A stretch of DNA of 64,000 bases from Strigops habroptila (taxonomy: Eukaryota; Chordata; Aves; Psittaciformes; Psittacidae): the NCBI RefSeq assembly GCF_004027225.2, contig NC_044277.2, forward strand, positions 100,123,725 to 100,187,724. Reading direction: 5' to 3'. Each line of letters opens with the position of its first letter. Position 1 is the stretch's first letter. A model generated the notes under the pieces. That model ran no database searches and was not told where the DNA came from. It saw only the letters and a program-made list of their open reading frames with translations. Below, piece by piece: positions 1-25,980 of the stretch. A program made the position numbers and the translations under genes.

Positions 1-193
1 GACAGGACTTGCCCAGGAGCCGGCAGCTCAGCTCACGCGAGCAGCTGACTCACAGGGGGCGGCGCCAGGAGTGACGGCACCAGCCCACAGTGGGGAAAAA
101 CCCATCCCAGGGAGCGCGGTGAACAGGGCGTGGCACGTCAGTCAGGGTGTGGCGCGGCAGTTTGCGCGGCAGTTCGCGCGGGTAGCGAGCGGG

Positions 194-1267
194 ATGGTGA
201 GCACGCGCCTCAGGACCAGGGCCCGCTCTGGGAGCTCTGCCCCGGCGGTGGCCAGCGTAGGCACCCAGACAGAGCCGATGAGAGGGGAGGCTGCGGCGCA
301 GACCTCGAAGTGTAGAAAGTGCCTCGACTGGTCTCTTGAGGCGAGGGTGCACAATGGACAGGGCTGCACTCAGTGCGCCCTGGTGGAGGTCCTCCTGCAG
401 CAGGTGGCTGAGCTGCGGGAGGCTGTTGGAGAGCTAAAAGATGCCAGGGAAGCTGAGAGGAAGCTGGGCTGCTTGCTCAAGGCCCAAACTGTGCAGGGGC
501 TGCAAACGTCTAGCACTGCTCATATAGGAAAGAAGGAGGGCAGCAACCCAGGAAGCTGGGAATTAGTCATGAGAAAAACGAACAAAAAAAGGAGGAAGAG
601 GACAATTAACGACAAGGGGCTTCCTCCTAAATCTGATGTCCCCACCCAGAACCGCTTCGCAGTTCTGCAGGGGGCTAATGAGAAAGCACCCACCACACCT
701 AATGAGCACCCTGCTGATGCACCAGTAAAGAGGATCGCTACTGGTGCCTCCAGGAAAAAGAGGAAGGTCATAACAGTAGGGGACTCTACTTTGAAAGGCA
801 CAGAGGCACTCATCTGCCGTCCTGATCCAGTCTCGAGGGAGGTGCGTTGCCTGCCAGGGGCTCGGATCAGGGATGTTGCTGAGAGGCTGCCTGCTCTAGT
901 AAGTCCTGCTGACTATTACCCCCTCCTAGTGGTCCATGTGGGTGCTAGAGATATAGATAGCAGTAGCCTGGAAAACATTAAGAAGGTCTACAGAGCCCTG
1001 GGAGAGGTGGTTAGGGGCTCTGGAGCTCAGATAGTTTTTTCATCGATTCTCCAGGGCAAAGGGGAGGACCTTAAAAAAGCTAGGCACGTTTGGCAGGTTA
1101 ATAAATGGTTAGAATGCTGGTGCCATAGTCAGGGGTTTGGCTATTTAGAACATGGGGCTCCATTTGGGAGGCCAGATCTACTGGAGGCTGGTGGAGCTGG
1201 TCTGACAAAGGGGAAGAGCTGTTTTGGTAGGAGGCTTGCCAGGCTGGTCAGGAAAGCTTTAAACTAG
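194..1267 (+). CDS. CR1 ORF1 protein (zinc-knuckle-like segment, coiled coil, SGNH-esterase-like domain)
   Basis: First ORF of the CR1 element, expected to be an RNA-binding/accessory protein of the retrotransposition complex. The frame is open from a GTG at 71, but the first ATG is at 194 and gives about 357 residues beginning MVSTRLRTRA, the start I prefer. A CxxC...CxxC pair (CRKC, CTQC) at about 320-380 resembles a zinc knuckle. It is followed by a leucine-rich predicted coiled coil (about 385-480) and a basic stretch near 580-605. From about 765 there is an SGNH-hydrolase-like fold with the block I motif GDST and a block III-like VHVGARD. The C-terminal block, where related ORF1 proteins usually carry Asp and His, reads GGAGLTKGK here, so the usual catalytic pair seems lost. 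The TAG stop at 1265-1267 is followed at once by an ATG at 1268. Confidence 0.88.
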   Translation: MVSTRLRTRARSGSSAPAVASVGTQTEPMRGEAAAQTSKCRKCLDWSLEARVHNGQGCTQCALVEVLLQQVAELREAVGELKDAREAERKLGCLLKAQTVQGLQTSSTAHIGKKEGSNPGSWELVMRKTNKKRRKRTINDKGLPPKSDVPTQNRFAVLQGANEKAPTTPNEHPADAPVKRIATGASRKKRKVITVGDSTLKGTEALICRPDPVSREVRCLPGARIRDVAERLPALVSPADYYPLLVVHVGARDIDSSSLENIKKVYRALGEVVRGSGAQIVFSSILQGKGEDLKKARHVWQVNKWLECWCHSQGFGYLEHGAPFGRPDLLEAGGAGLTKGKSCFGRRLARLVRKALN

Positions 1268-4177
1268 ATGTGTGGGGGGAGGGGAGCGTTGATCCATCCC
1301 AACATTCCTGGTCAGTTGCCAGCACCTGTAATAAGTACTTGGAGCGATGTAGAGATGTTCCAGCTGCCCCAGCCATTGAGTCGGCTCCATTTGGAGCTCG
1401 GCTAAGGTGCCTCTATACAAACACCCGTAGTATGGGGAACAAGCAAGAGGAATTAGAGATGTGTGCAAGGCTACGGGAATATGATGTCATTGGTATCACA
1501 GAAACATGGTGGGATGGCTCCTATGACTGGAATGTCGGAATGGAAGGTTACAGGCTGTTTAGAAAAGACAGGCCAGGCAGACAGGGAGGGGGTGTTGCTA
1601 TCTATGTCAGTGATAGGCTAGAGAATATGGAACTCTGTCTGGGAACGGGTGATGAGGTAACAGAGTGTTTGTGGGTCAGGATCAAAGGGAAAACAGCATC
1701 AGGGGACATTACGGTGGGGATCTGTTACAGGCCGCCTGATCAAGAGGACTCTGTGGATGAAGCGCTCTACAGACAGATAGGAGCAGCCTCACGCTCGCAG
1801 GCCCTGGTCCTCATGGGGGACTTCAACCATCCTGACATCTGTTGGAGGGACGGTATGGCCCGGCACAAGCAATCCAGGAGGTTCCTTGATTGTGTGGAAG
1901 ACAACTTCCTCTTTCAAGCAGTAGAGGAGCCGACGAGGAGAGGTGCCATGCTTGACCTTGTGCTCACCAACAGGGAGGGACTGGTTGGAAATGTAACGCT
2001 CCCGGGCAGCCTTGGCTCTAGTGATCATGAGATGGTTAAGTTTGAGATCCTCAGGACAGTGAGAAGAGCGTGCAGCAAGCTCACTGCCCTGCACTTCAAG
2101 AAAGCAGACTTTGGCCTCTTCAGGAACCTCCTTAGTAAGGTTTCATGGGATACAGTCCTAGAGGGCAGGGGGGCCCAAGACTGCTGGTCGGTATTCAAGG
2201 ATCACCTGCTACGTGCTCAAGAGTGTTGCATCCCGACTAGAAGAAAGTGCAGCAGGAGGGCCAGGAGACCTCCATGGATGGACAAGGAGCTGCTGAGGAA
2301 ACTTAGAGGGGAAAAAAGAAGCTTATAGAAGGTGGAAGCGAGGACGGGCGGCCTGGGAAGAATATAGGAGCATTGCCTGGGAAGCTAGGGACCAGGTTAG
2401 GAAAGCTAAGGCCCAGCTAGAATTAAGTTTGGCAAGGGATGTAAAAGATAACAGGAAAGGATTCTATAGATACGTAGCAAATAAAAGACAGACTAGGGAC
2501 AATGTAGGCCCTCTCCAGAAGCTATCAGGAGAACTGGCTACCATGGATTTGGAGAAGACTGAGGTTCTTAATGACTTCTTTGCCTCAGTCTTCACCAGCA
2601 AATGCTCTGACCACACAACCCAAGTCTTGGAAAGCAAATGCAGGGGCTGTGAGAACGAAGACCTTAGGCCCACTGTAGGAGAGGATCAGGTTCGAGACCA
2701 TCTTAAGAACCTGAACGTGCACAAGTCCATGGGACCTGATGAAATCCATCCACGGGTCCTGAAGGAGCTGGCGAATGAAGTTGCTAAGCCACTGTCCATC
2801 ATATTCGAAAAATCCTGGCAGTCAGGTGAAGTTCCCGATGACTGGAAGAAGGGTAATATAACCCCCATTTTCAAGAAGGGGAAGGTGGAAGACCCAGGGA
2901 ACTACAGACCAGTCAGTCTCACCTCTGTGCCTGGCAAAATCTTGGAACAGTTTCTCCTGGAAAACATGCTAAGGCACATGAAAAACAACGAGGTGGTTGG
3001 TGACAGCCAACATGGCTTCACTAAGGGGAAATCCTGCCTGACCAATTTGGTGGCCTTCTATGATGGAGCCACGGAACTGATGGACAGCGGCAGAGCCGTT
3101 GACGTCATCTACCTGGACTTGTGCAAAGCGTTCGACACAGTCCCGCACAACATCCTTGTCTCTAAATTAGAGAGACATCAATTTGATAGATGGACCACTC
3201 GGTGGATAAAAAACTGGCTCGATGGCCGCACGCAAAGAGTTGTGGTAAATGGCTCGATGTCCAGTTGGAAACCTGTAACGAGTGGTGTCCCTCAGGGATC
3301 GGTGTTGGGACCGGTCCTGTTCAACATCTTTGTCAGCGACATGGACAGTGGGATTGAGTGCGCCCTCAGCAAGTTTGCCGACGACACCAAGCTGTGTGGT
3401 TCGGTTGATATGCTGGAGGGAAGGGATGCCATCCAGAGGGACCTTGACACGCTTGTGAGGTGGGCTGATGCCAACCTTATGAAGTTTAACCAAGCCAAGT
3501 GTAAGGTCCTACACCTGGGTCGGGGCAATCCCAGGCACTGCTACAGGCTGGGCAGAGAAGAGATTCAGAGCAGCCCTGCAGAAAAGGACTTGGGGGTGTT
3601 GGTTGATGAGAAGCTTAACATGAGCCGGCAGTGTGCGCTTGCAGCCCAGAAAGCCAACCGTATCCTGGGCTGCATCAAAAGAAGCGTGACCAGCAGGTCG
3701 AAGGAGGTGATCCTGCCCCTCTACTCTGCTCTTGTGAGACCTCACGTGGAGTACTGTGTACAGTTCTGGTGTCCTCAACATAAAAAGGACATGGAGCTGT
3801 TGGAGCGAGTCCAGAGGAGGGCCACGAGGATGATAAGAGGGCTGGAGCACCTCCCGTATAAAGACAGGCTGAGAGAGCTGGGGCTGTTCAGCCTGGAGAA
3901 GAGAAGGCTGCGTGGTGACCTCCTAGCAGCCTTCCAGTATCTGAAGGGGGTCTACAAGGATGCTGGGGAGGGACTCTTCCTTAGGGACTGTGGTGGTAGG
4001 ACAAGGGATAATGGGTTCAAACTTAAACAGGGGAAGTTTAGACTAGATATAAGGAAGAAGTTCTTTACAGTGAGGGTGGTGAAGCACTGGAATGGGTTGC
4101 CCAGGAAGGTTGTGGATGCTCCATCCCTGGCGGTGTTCAAGGCCAGGTTGGACAGAGCCTTGAACCACGTGGTTTAG
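1231..4177 (+). pseudogene. CR1 ORF2: endonuclease plus reverse transcriptase, broken by one frameshift
   Basis: The catalytic polyprotein that nicks target DNA and copies CR1 RNA. The first part (open from 1231, stop at 2326-2328) is an exonuclease-endonuclease-phosphatase domain with TNTRS, ITETWW, GDFNHPD, LDLVLTN and a terminal SSDHEM motif. The second part (open by 2429, stop at 4175-4177) is reverse transcriptase with [24 protein letters not shown] and the catalytic FADD (about 3373-3385), then a conserved C-terminal tail. The two parts lie in frames offset by one base. The junction falls at an A6 run (2312-2317), so one inserted A explains the break. There is no in-frame ATG before the endonuclease; the nearest ATG (1268) is in ORF1's frame. 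Apart from the frameshift no in-frame stop is seen, so decay has barely begun. Confidence 0.93.
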
Positions 4178-4276
4178 GGCAAGGTGTCCCTGCCCATGGC
4201 AGGGGGGTTGGAACTAGATGATCTTAAGGTCCTTTCCAACCCTTACGATTCTATGGTTCTGTGATTCTATGATTCT
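4178..4276 (+). repeat. CR1 3' UTR and terminal octamer-type repeats
   Basis: Between the ORF2 stop and 4276 lies the conserved CR1 tail, including the GGTTGGAACTAGATGATC-like segment (about 4205-4223). It ends in imperfect repeats of TTCTATG/TTCTGTG/GATTCTATG. This tail is the part of the RNA recognised by the reverse transcriptase, and it is the segment shared by the other CR1 copies in the window. A short CA-rich stretch follows the insertion at about 4304-4320. Confidence 0.9.
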
Positions 4277-4484
4277 ATTTTATTGGCCCAACAAGAGTCT
4301 GTCTCACACACACACACTCACCTCCCACCAAACCAAACACGAAGTCTACACACATGAAGCAATGGCAGCAGTCAACATGCCATAGAAAGCCCATCCTGCC
4401 AAGCTGACAATTCACACAATTGCCTGAAAAGAACCTTTAAAAACAAACCAAACATAAAAAAGTGGTGGAGCTTTACTTTTTCTT

Positions 4485-7400
4485 TTATAAAAGACAAATT
4501 GTTTATTGATTCAGTCCTTCCACTTGCAACCTCTTTGGTTAACAGTCATAACACTTCCAGACTGGGAGAACGCAGTGGAAAGGCCCAATTCTGACCTCTC
4601 ACCACTGTCAGAGTTGATATGCCTTGGTGAGAGGCCAAAAGCATGGCCAAGGACCTGGCCTCTAGCGACAACTCAAAACAGCCTACCCTACCATGACTCG
4701 TCTTGCTCATGGGTGGCCCAGAGAGCAGCCCCAGCACCCCAAGACAGAAGATGGTTCGGGATGGGGATGCACACTGGGCCCTCAGCATCAAGGCTGACTG
4801 TGAGCTGTGCCCTGGAAGGCAGCTTTGAGGCACCTCTTGGGACCTCCCAGACATTGGCCTATGGGGCTGTCAATGAAGCAAGACTTGCCCGCTCCTGCGG
4901 TAGGCAATGACTTGCCCCAGTTGGCCCCATGTTGATGGATGAACCCGACCATCTCAGCCTCCCCCTCATCACACAATCCCAAAGAGAGTAACTGCTGTAC
5001 TTGGAGTTAAAGATAAACATATATTGATTACACATGGTCATAAAAAAAAAAGTAATACATTTCCTAGAACATTACTTAAGACGCTTCTGAAAAGCATCCA
5101 AGCTTCCCCTCCCCGCCTTCCCTTATCTATACAGAATAAAGTGCTTCATTTAGTTTGTTCACACTAGTAGAGCCACTGATACACTCTTAACTTGGCATGT
5201 TTGGGCAACCGATACTGAATGCCATAAAATAAAACAGAGCCAAACACCAGGCATGAGAAATTAGTTTTGAGGCAAGTGCTTGGGGTTCCATACGTTTCCT
5301 TCAAGTTCCATGCTACTGAGGTTGTTCCTACTCCTTTTTTTGCTTTTTTAATTATTCTTTTCTTCCTTTGCAAGTTCGACTCAACTCCCATCATGGTTAC
5401 ATGTCGCTAGGCAGGGCTGCGTGTGGGGAAGCTCTCTCCATCCGTGTGAACAAAGGGCGTCTGTCTGTCCGTCCTTCCCTCTCAGCTTCGGGCAAACCAA
5501 GAGTTTAATCAGTGGAGTTGTCTAGCAGCGGATGCTCGTTTCTATTGCACTGTCACAGCCGTTCCCACCCGCCGGCTGTCCATCCATCACCATCTTCCCA
5601 CCGCACTGGGGTTATGGCTGTGGTCCGAAGGGCCAGCTGTGCCTCATGGACATTATGAGACTAACTGGTCTGTGCTACCAGGCTCCTGGGATAGATAAAC
5701 CAAAGAATGACCCTCCCCACATGACTCCCTCCCTTCCCAGAGTTCAAATGAAAGCAGATGGGAGAATTTCAAACCCAGACAGGTCTGGGGTTAGGTGCAT
5801 GGGCAGAGTTGTCAGTTGAACATTGTGTTGCGGCATATTCATGAACTGCGTAATGGAAATCAAGCCCCTCTCCACCCTCGCGGTCTGTCGAAGAAGGGAT
5901 GTGAGAGATTAAGGTGCAAGAGTTTAAAAAAAAAATAATAAAAAAAAATAAAATAAACCATAAAAAGCTTGAAAACAACGGACCCAACTCCCCCGCCTCC
6001 CGCCCTGTCTAACCCAATGGGTACCAACAGGGCCAACCGGGATGGATGCGGGACTGACTCATTTTGAGCTCTTAGTACATTAACGAAAACCAGACACAAA
6101 AACACACACTGGGGCCGAGTAAGGGTGTAGACAAAAGGGCTCAGAGGCCGTGTAGGACTCCTGGGAACTGCCCAGGCCCTGGAGAGGGGAGGGAGCAGCA
6201 GGGATCTGGTTCTCCAAAGTGCTGTGTGCATGGTCACATCTCGACGTCTCCAAGTGGCTCTACGAGCAGGCTCTTGAAGGGGATCGGACGCAGATGGGAT
6301 CAGTCACTGGGCTTTCTGCTGGGCTTCTAGCCTCAACAAGGTGCTCTCATCTCACAGTGACATCCAAGTGGGACAGGTCCTCACTGGGAGAGGACAAACA
6401 GGGACAGGGAAAGCCACCTCCAGGTGAGCGGTACAAGGGAGCAAATGTTGCTGAGTATTTACTTGGGGGGATAAGTCTACCAGCCAGGTAAGCTGATGTG
6501 GTCCATCACAAAAACCATACAGGCAAGGTCAGCCCTCCTTGGGGTGTAAGTGCTCCTATCCCATCTCAAGGCTGAGTGTGACAGGTAAGAAGCACAGGGG
6601 AGCCTGAGGGGATGGGATCTGGGAGGCAGTGGAGGAGGCTGCAGCATGGACCACTCTAAGGCCCTCCTAACACATCCAAGGGTATCACTGAATGCTTCTC
6701 TAAAGCAATCATCTTCCTGTCTGGATCATGGTCCCTTCAGAAAGCCAATGGCCCCAAGACTACCCTCATGGGTGTATGTTTGAGAAGGCTTTGCACCATC
6801 CTAATAAGCCCCAGGGTCATGGAGGAAGGAGAGCAAAGAAGCTTTTGGTACCCATCTGAGAAGGTCAATATGGCAAGACAGCTCTGCCACAGCACGCTCC
6901 CTTTGCTCAATGCAGATGGAGATGAGGGTAAGCTCACTGGTACTGACTGCAACGTTGGGAGTCCACAGGATCTCAGCCAACATGAAGAGGAAAAGTGATC
7001 TGTTGCTCCAAAATGCTAACACTACAAGAACAGCCAGCTTTCTGAAGACATCAGGCACAGGGGACCACCACTCAGCAGGAGGGGACACCAGTCACCTAAC
7101 CTATCACATCAAAGAGCAGTCAGGACAACAGCTGATGGTCCCCTGTCCTGTCCCTATCAGGCCAGCATTCCTGCATGTTCCCACTCAGCAAAGCCCTTGA
7201 GCACATGGCTGAATCTTCCCATCTCTGCAGGGACAGCCTCAATGCTGCCCAAGCATTTTCTGATTTGGTCCAGGAGACAAAGCACCGAGATTTCTTGCAG
7301 AGCCAGATGTGGCCCACTGTGCCCAGCACCCTGCTGTCACCCAGAACAAGATGCAAATAAGAAAGGGCTCCTGCAGCCCGCTCAAGTTCCTCTCTTCTTT

Positions 7401-8953
7401 CTTGCCTACCAATAGCCCTGCTCACCACTTCCTCCATGACCTGACCACATGCATCCACAGCGCTGGCCTTGAGAGCAAGGCATCAACTGCAATGCACATT
7501 ACCTCTTGGCCAGCACCTCTCTGTCCATGCTGGATGCTCTGCAGCCCCTGCAGTGCTCCCAGCTCTCCCCAGCTCCAAAGGGGATGCTTCCCCAGACAGG
7601 AGGACCACACAGCCATAGTCAGACCAATGCATGACTCCCTGATGCAGAGCACAGCAGCGAGAGACCCAGTTTGGACCAACAAAAAGTTAACAGCAAAGCC
7701 TCCTATTCTCTACCACCAGCATGAAGCCAGCCTGAAGTGAAACCAAAGACAAACTCAGCTTCAACAAACACAACGTGGCCAAAGAAGTGTTAACCAACAC
7801 CATGGGACATCACCAAACCAAACATAGCCCTCAGTGGTCCCCGCTGGTCCCCCCAAGCAGGGCAGGAAAACAGATGACAACCCCACAGGAGCGGCGAAGC
7901 TTGGGAGAACGACGCAGGCAACAGGCTGGAGGATGGGACATCATCATCGGGCTGAACGTGGTCTTGCTTTAGCTCTGAACCTTGTAATGGGACTTAGCCT
8001 GGAGCTCACCCATCAGACGGGTTTATTCGAATTGTTAAGGCACTATTCTGGGCCGATTCTGTTGAGAAATGGCAGCATCCTGCTCCTCTATCCCAGACCA
8101 CATTCCAGCCACTCCCAAGCCCATCTGAGCTCTCTCAGGGACATTTTCCAACTCCAAAGCACCCCCAGGAGCCCAGCTCCTGCTGGGATTAGCAGAAAGG
8201 GCACACCAGAGCCCAACTCCCTTAGGGCACCCCAAAAATGAACCAGCAGTGAGCTGTTGGTGCCCCAAGATGCAACGCTGGTGTTTGTGCTTTTGCCTAC
8301 CTAGCAGGAAAACCTGTCACGGGGAAGGAAGACGTGGCAAGGGCTGCTAATGAGGGCAGGCTGACAGCTTTCCAACAGGGACATCTGCTCACCCATCGCG
8401 GGCCACCAGGGCTGGCAGACGGGGCTGGCGGGGGTTCTTCCGTGGTGCTCACCTCTCAACCTCTTGGGAAAAAAGCCTGGATTGAAAGACCAGCTTTACA
8501 GTACAGGATTCAAGCACCACTAACTAGATTTCGGCTTATTATAAATATCGAAGCACCGGCAGGCATTCATTCGGCTAGTGACGGGGCACGCAATGCCGGT
8601 GAGCACAACCCCGGATGGCACGGCATCCTGCTCCTCCAAGCACCACCAGCATCCCAGCTGAAGATGAAGCCGATGCATGGGAAGATGAAATGGAGAGCGA
8701 AGCCTTTTACCTACACCCTTAACGGACGGATGGCGGTTCCTCCCCCCTCAACACCCATGCTCCTTGGGGCGGGGGGCTTCCTCCTGCTCCCCCTCTCCAT
8801 GGAGAATGACGGAAAAAGGAAAAACAAACCAAAACAACCCCAAAATGAGGAGGAAGGGGGGTAGAGAGCAAGCGAAGCCTTGGCTCCCCTGGGGGGAGGC
8901 ATTCCCAAAGGGCAGAGCAGTCTGTGCAGGCGCATGGCCGGGATGGGGGGCAC
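4485..8953 (-). other. ZBTB47: Probable ZBTB47 3' UTR
   Basis: About 4.5 kb between the ZBTB47 stop codon and the AATAAA at 4502-4507. No open frame in it resembles a known protein and no CR1 copy interrupts it. It contains A/T-rich runs (for example A-rich 5925-5960 on plus, and 5335-5360). Its extent is inferred from the poly(A) signal. A shorter 3' UTR is possible: an ATTAAA-type hexamer lies near 5505 on the minus strand. Confidence 0.5.
4502..4507 (-). terminator. ZBTB47: Probable poly(A) signal of ZBTB47
   Basis: AATAAA on the minus strand (TTTATT on plus). The minus strand just beyond it (about 4441-4465) is rich in T and GT (TTTGGTTTGTTTTT), as expected for a downstream element, so cleavage would fall near 4475-4490. 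It lies in otherwise gene-free sequence directly downstream of the ZBTB47 coding exons and before the CR1 insertion. Assignment is by position and motif only; no transcript was available. Confidence 0.55.
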
Positions 8954-25321
<16,368 letters not shown>

Positions 25322-25440
25322 TTTGATGCAAAGGTCTCCGCGCAAAGGAGTCCCGGTCCTCCTCCGCTTGCCTGGGGTTTTTGCTCTCCATGAAAAAACA
25401 AGAACTGTTGGGATGGGTGGTTTGCTGGGTTGGATGCAAT

Positions 25441-25712
25441 TTTTCTTCCCCCCCCCCCCCCCCTTTTTTTTTTTCCTCTCTTTTTTGGCTGGCTTTTTTG
25501 CTGCCCTTTTTTTTTTTTTTTTTTGCCTTTTGGAGGAGGAAGGGGGGGGGAGAAATCACCGCGCCGCCGCTGCTTGCATCCCCCGTCCCTGTTTTCCTTT
25601 TTCTGTTCTTTTTTTTTCCTTTCTCTCCCCCGCTTTTTTTCCTTTTCTTTTTTATTTTTCTCGTTTTCCTTTTTTTCCTTTTCTTTTTCCTCTCCTCCTC
25701 TTCACCTCATCC
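25441..25712. repeat. Long pyrimidine-rich tract on plus with C16 and T18 runs (purine-rich in ZBTB47 RNA)
   Basis: Nearly all C/T with a C16 run at 25448-25463 followed directly by T11, a T18 run at 25507-25524, and CTTTT/TCCTTTT units at 25575-25712. It is interrupted by a GC-rich, G-containing piece at about 25525-25585. In minus-strand RNA this would be a G/A-rich 5' leader with a G16 run. Confidence 0.9.
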
Positions 25713-25799
25713 TGCCCATCGCCATGTTCGCCCCTTTTAGGAAGACGGAGGAATGCGGAGCGGCGGCGGCTCCGGCTGCCAAGAGCCCCGGGGCCGCTG

Positions 25800-25804
25800 A
25801 TTGG
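25800..25804 (-). promoter_or_regulatory. CCAAT box, NF-Y type
   Basis: ATTGG on plus, reading CCAATCAGCGG on minus, which fits the NF-Y core plus 3' flank. It lies in the CpG-rich region upstream of the inferred ZBTB47 exon 1, in the expected orientation. Confidence 0.5.
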
Positions 25805-25834
25805 AGCCGCCGCATCAGATGGGTCCGCGGCTGC

Positions 25835-25846
25835 CCCTTTAAAGGG
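25835..25846. promoter_or_regulatory. 12-base palindrome CCCTTTAAAGGG
   Basis: A perfect palindrome within the putative ZBTB47 promoter. It contains TTTAAA, which could act as a weak TATA-like element. It lies upstream of the CCAAT box in the minus sense, which is unusual for a TATA box, so its role is uncertain. Confidence 0.35.
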
Positions 25847-25980
25847 ACAGGCCCCCGACGACAACGACGACACGCTGCCGCCCGCCCCACGCGTGACAAC
25901 CCCCCCATCATCCCCGCAGCCCAACCCCGGCTTACAGCCAAGTGTTGTGGGAGCACCCCCCAGAAACACATAGGCACACC

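Larger units (their letters stand above)
1..4276 (+). mobile_element. CR1 non-LTR retrotransposon, nearly full length
   Basis: A CR1 (chicken repeat 1) LINE. In order it has a short GC-rich leader, ORF1 (194-1267), ORF2 with apurinic-type endonuclease then reverse transcriptase (about 1231-4177), a 3' UTR of about 100 bases, and the CR1-type end in which GATTCTATG-like units repeat (about 4247-4276) with no poly(A) tail. The element starts at or before base 1, so its true 5' end is outside the window. Nearly all catalytic motifs are intact and only one clear frameshift is seen (A run 2312-2317), which implies a recent insertion. It lies about 200 bases beyond the probable poly(A) signal of ZBTB47, in the opposite orientation. 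The fragment at 52395-52911 is the same subfamily. Confidence 0.96.

Noticed and set aside
71-193. Upstream extension of CR1 ORF1 from position 71
   Set aside because: The codon at 71 is GTG. The first ATG is at 194 and gives the typical MVSTRL start.
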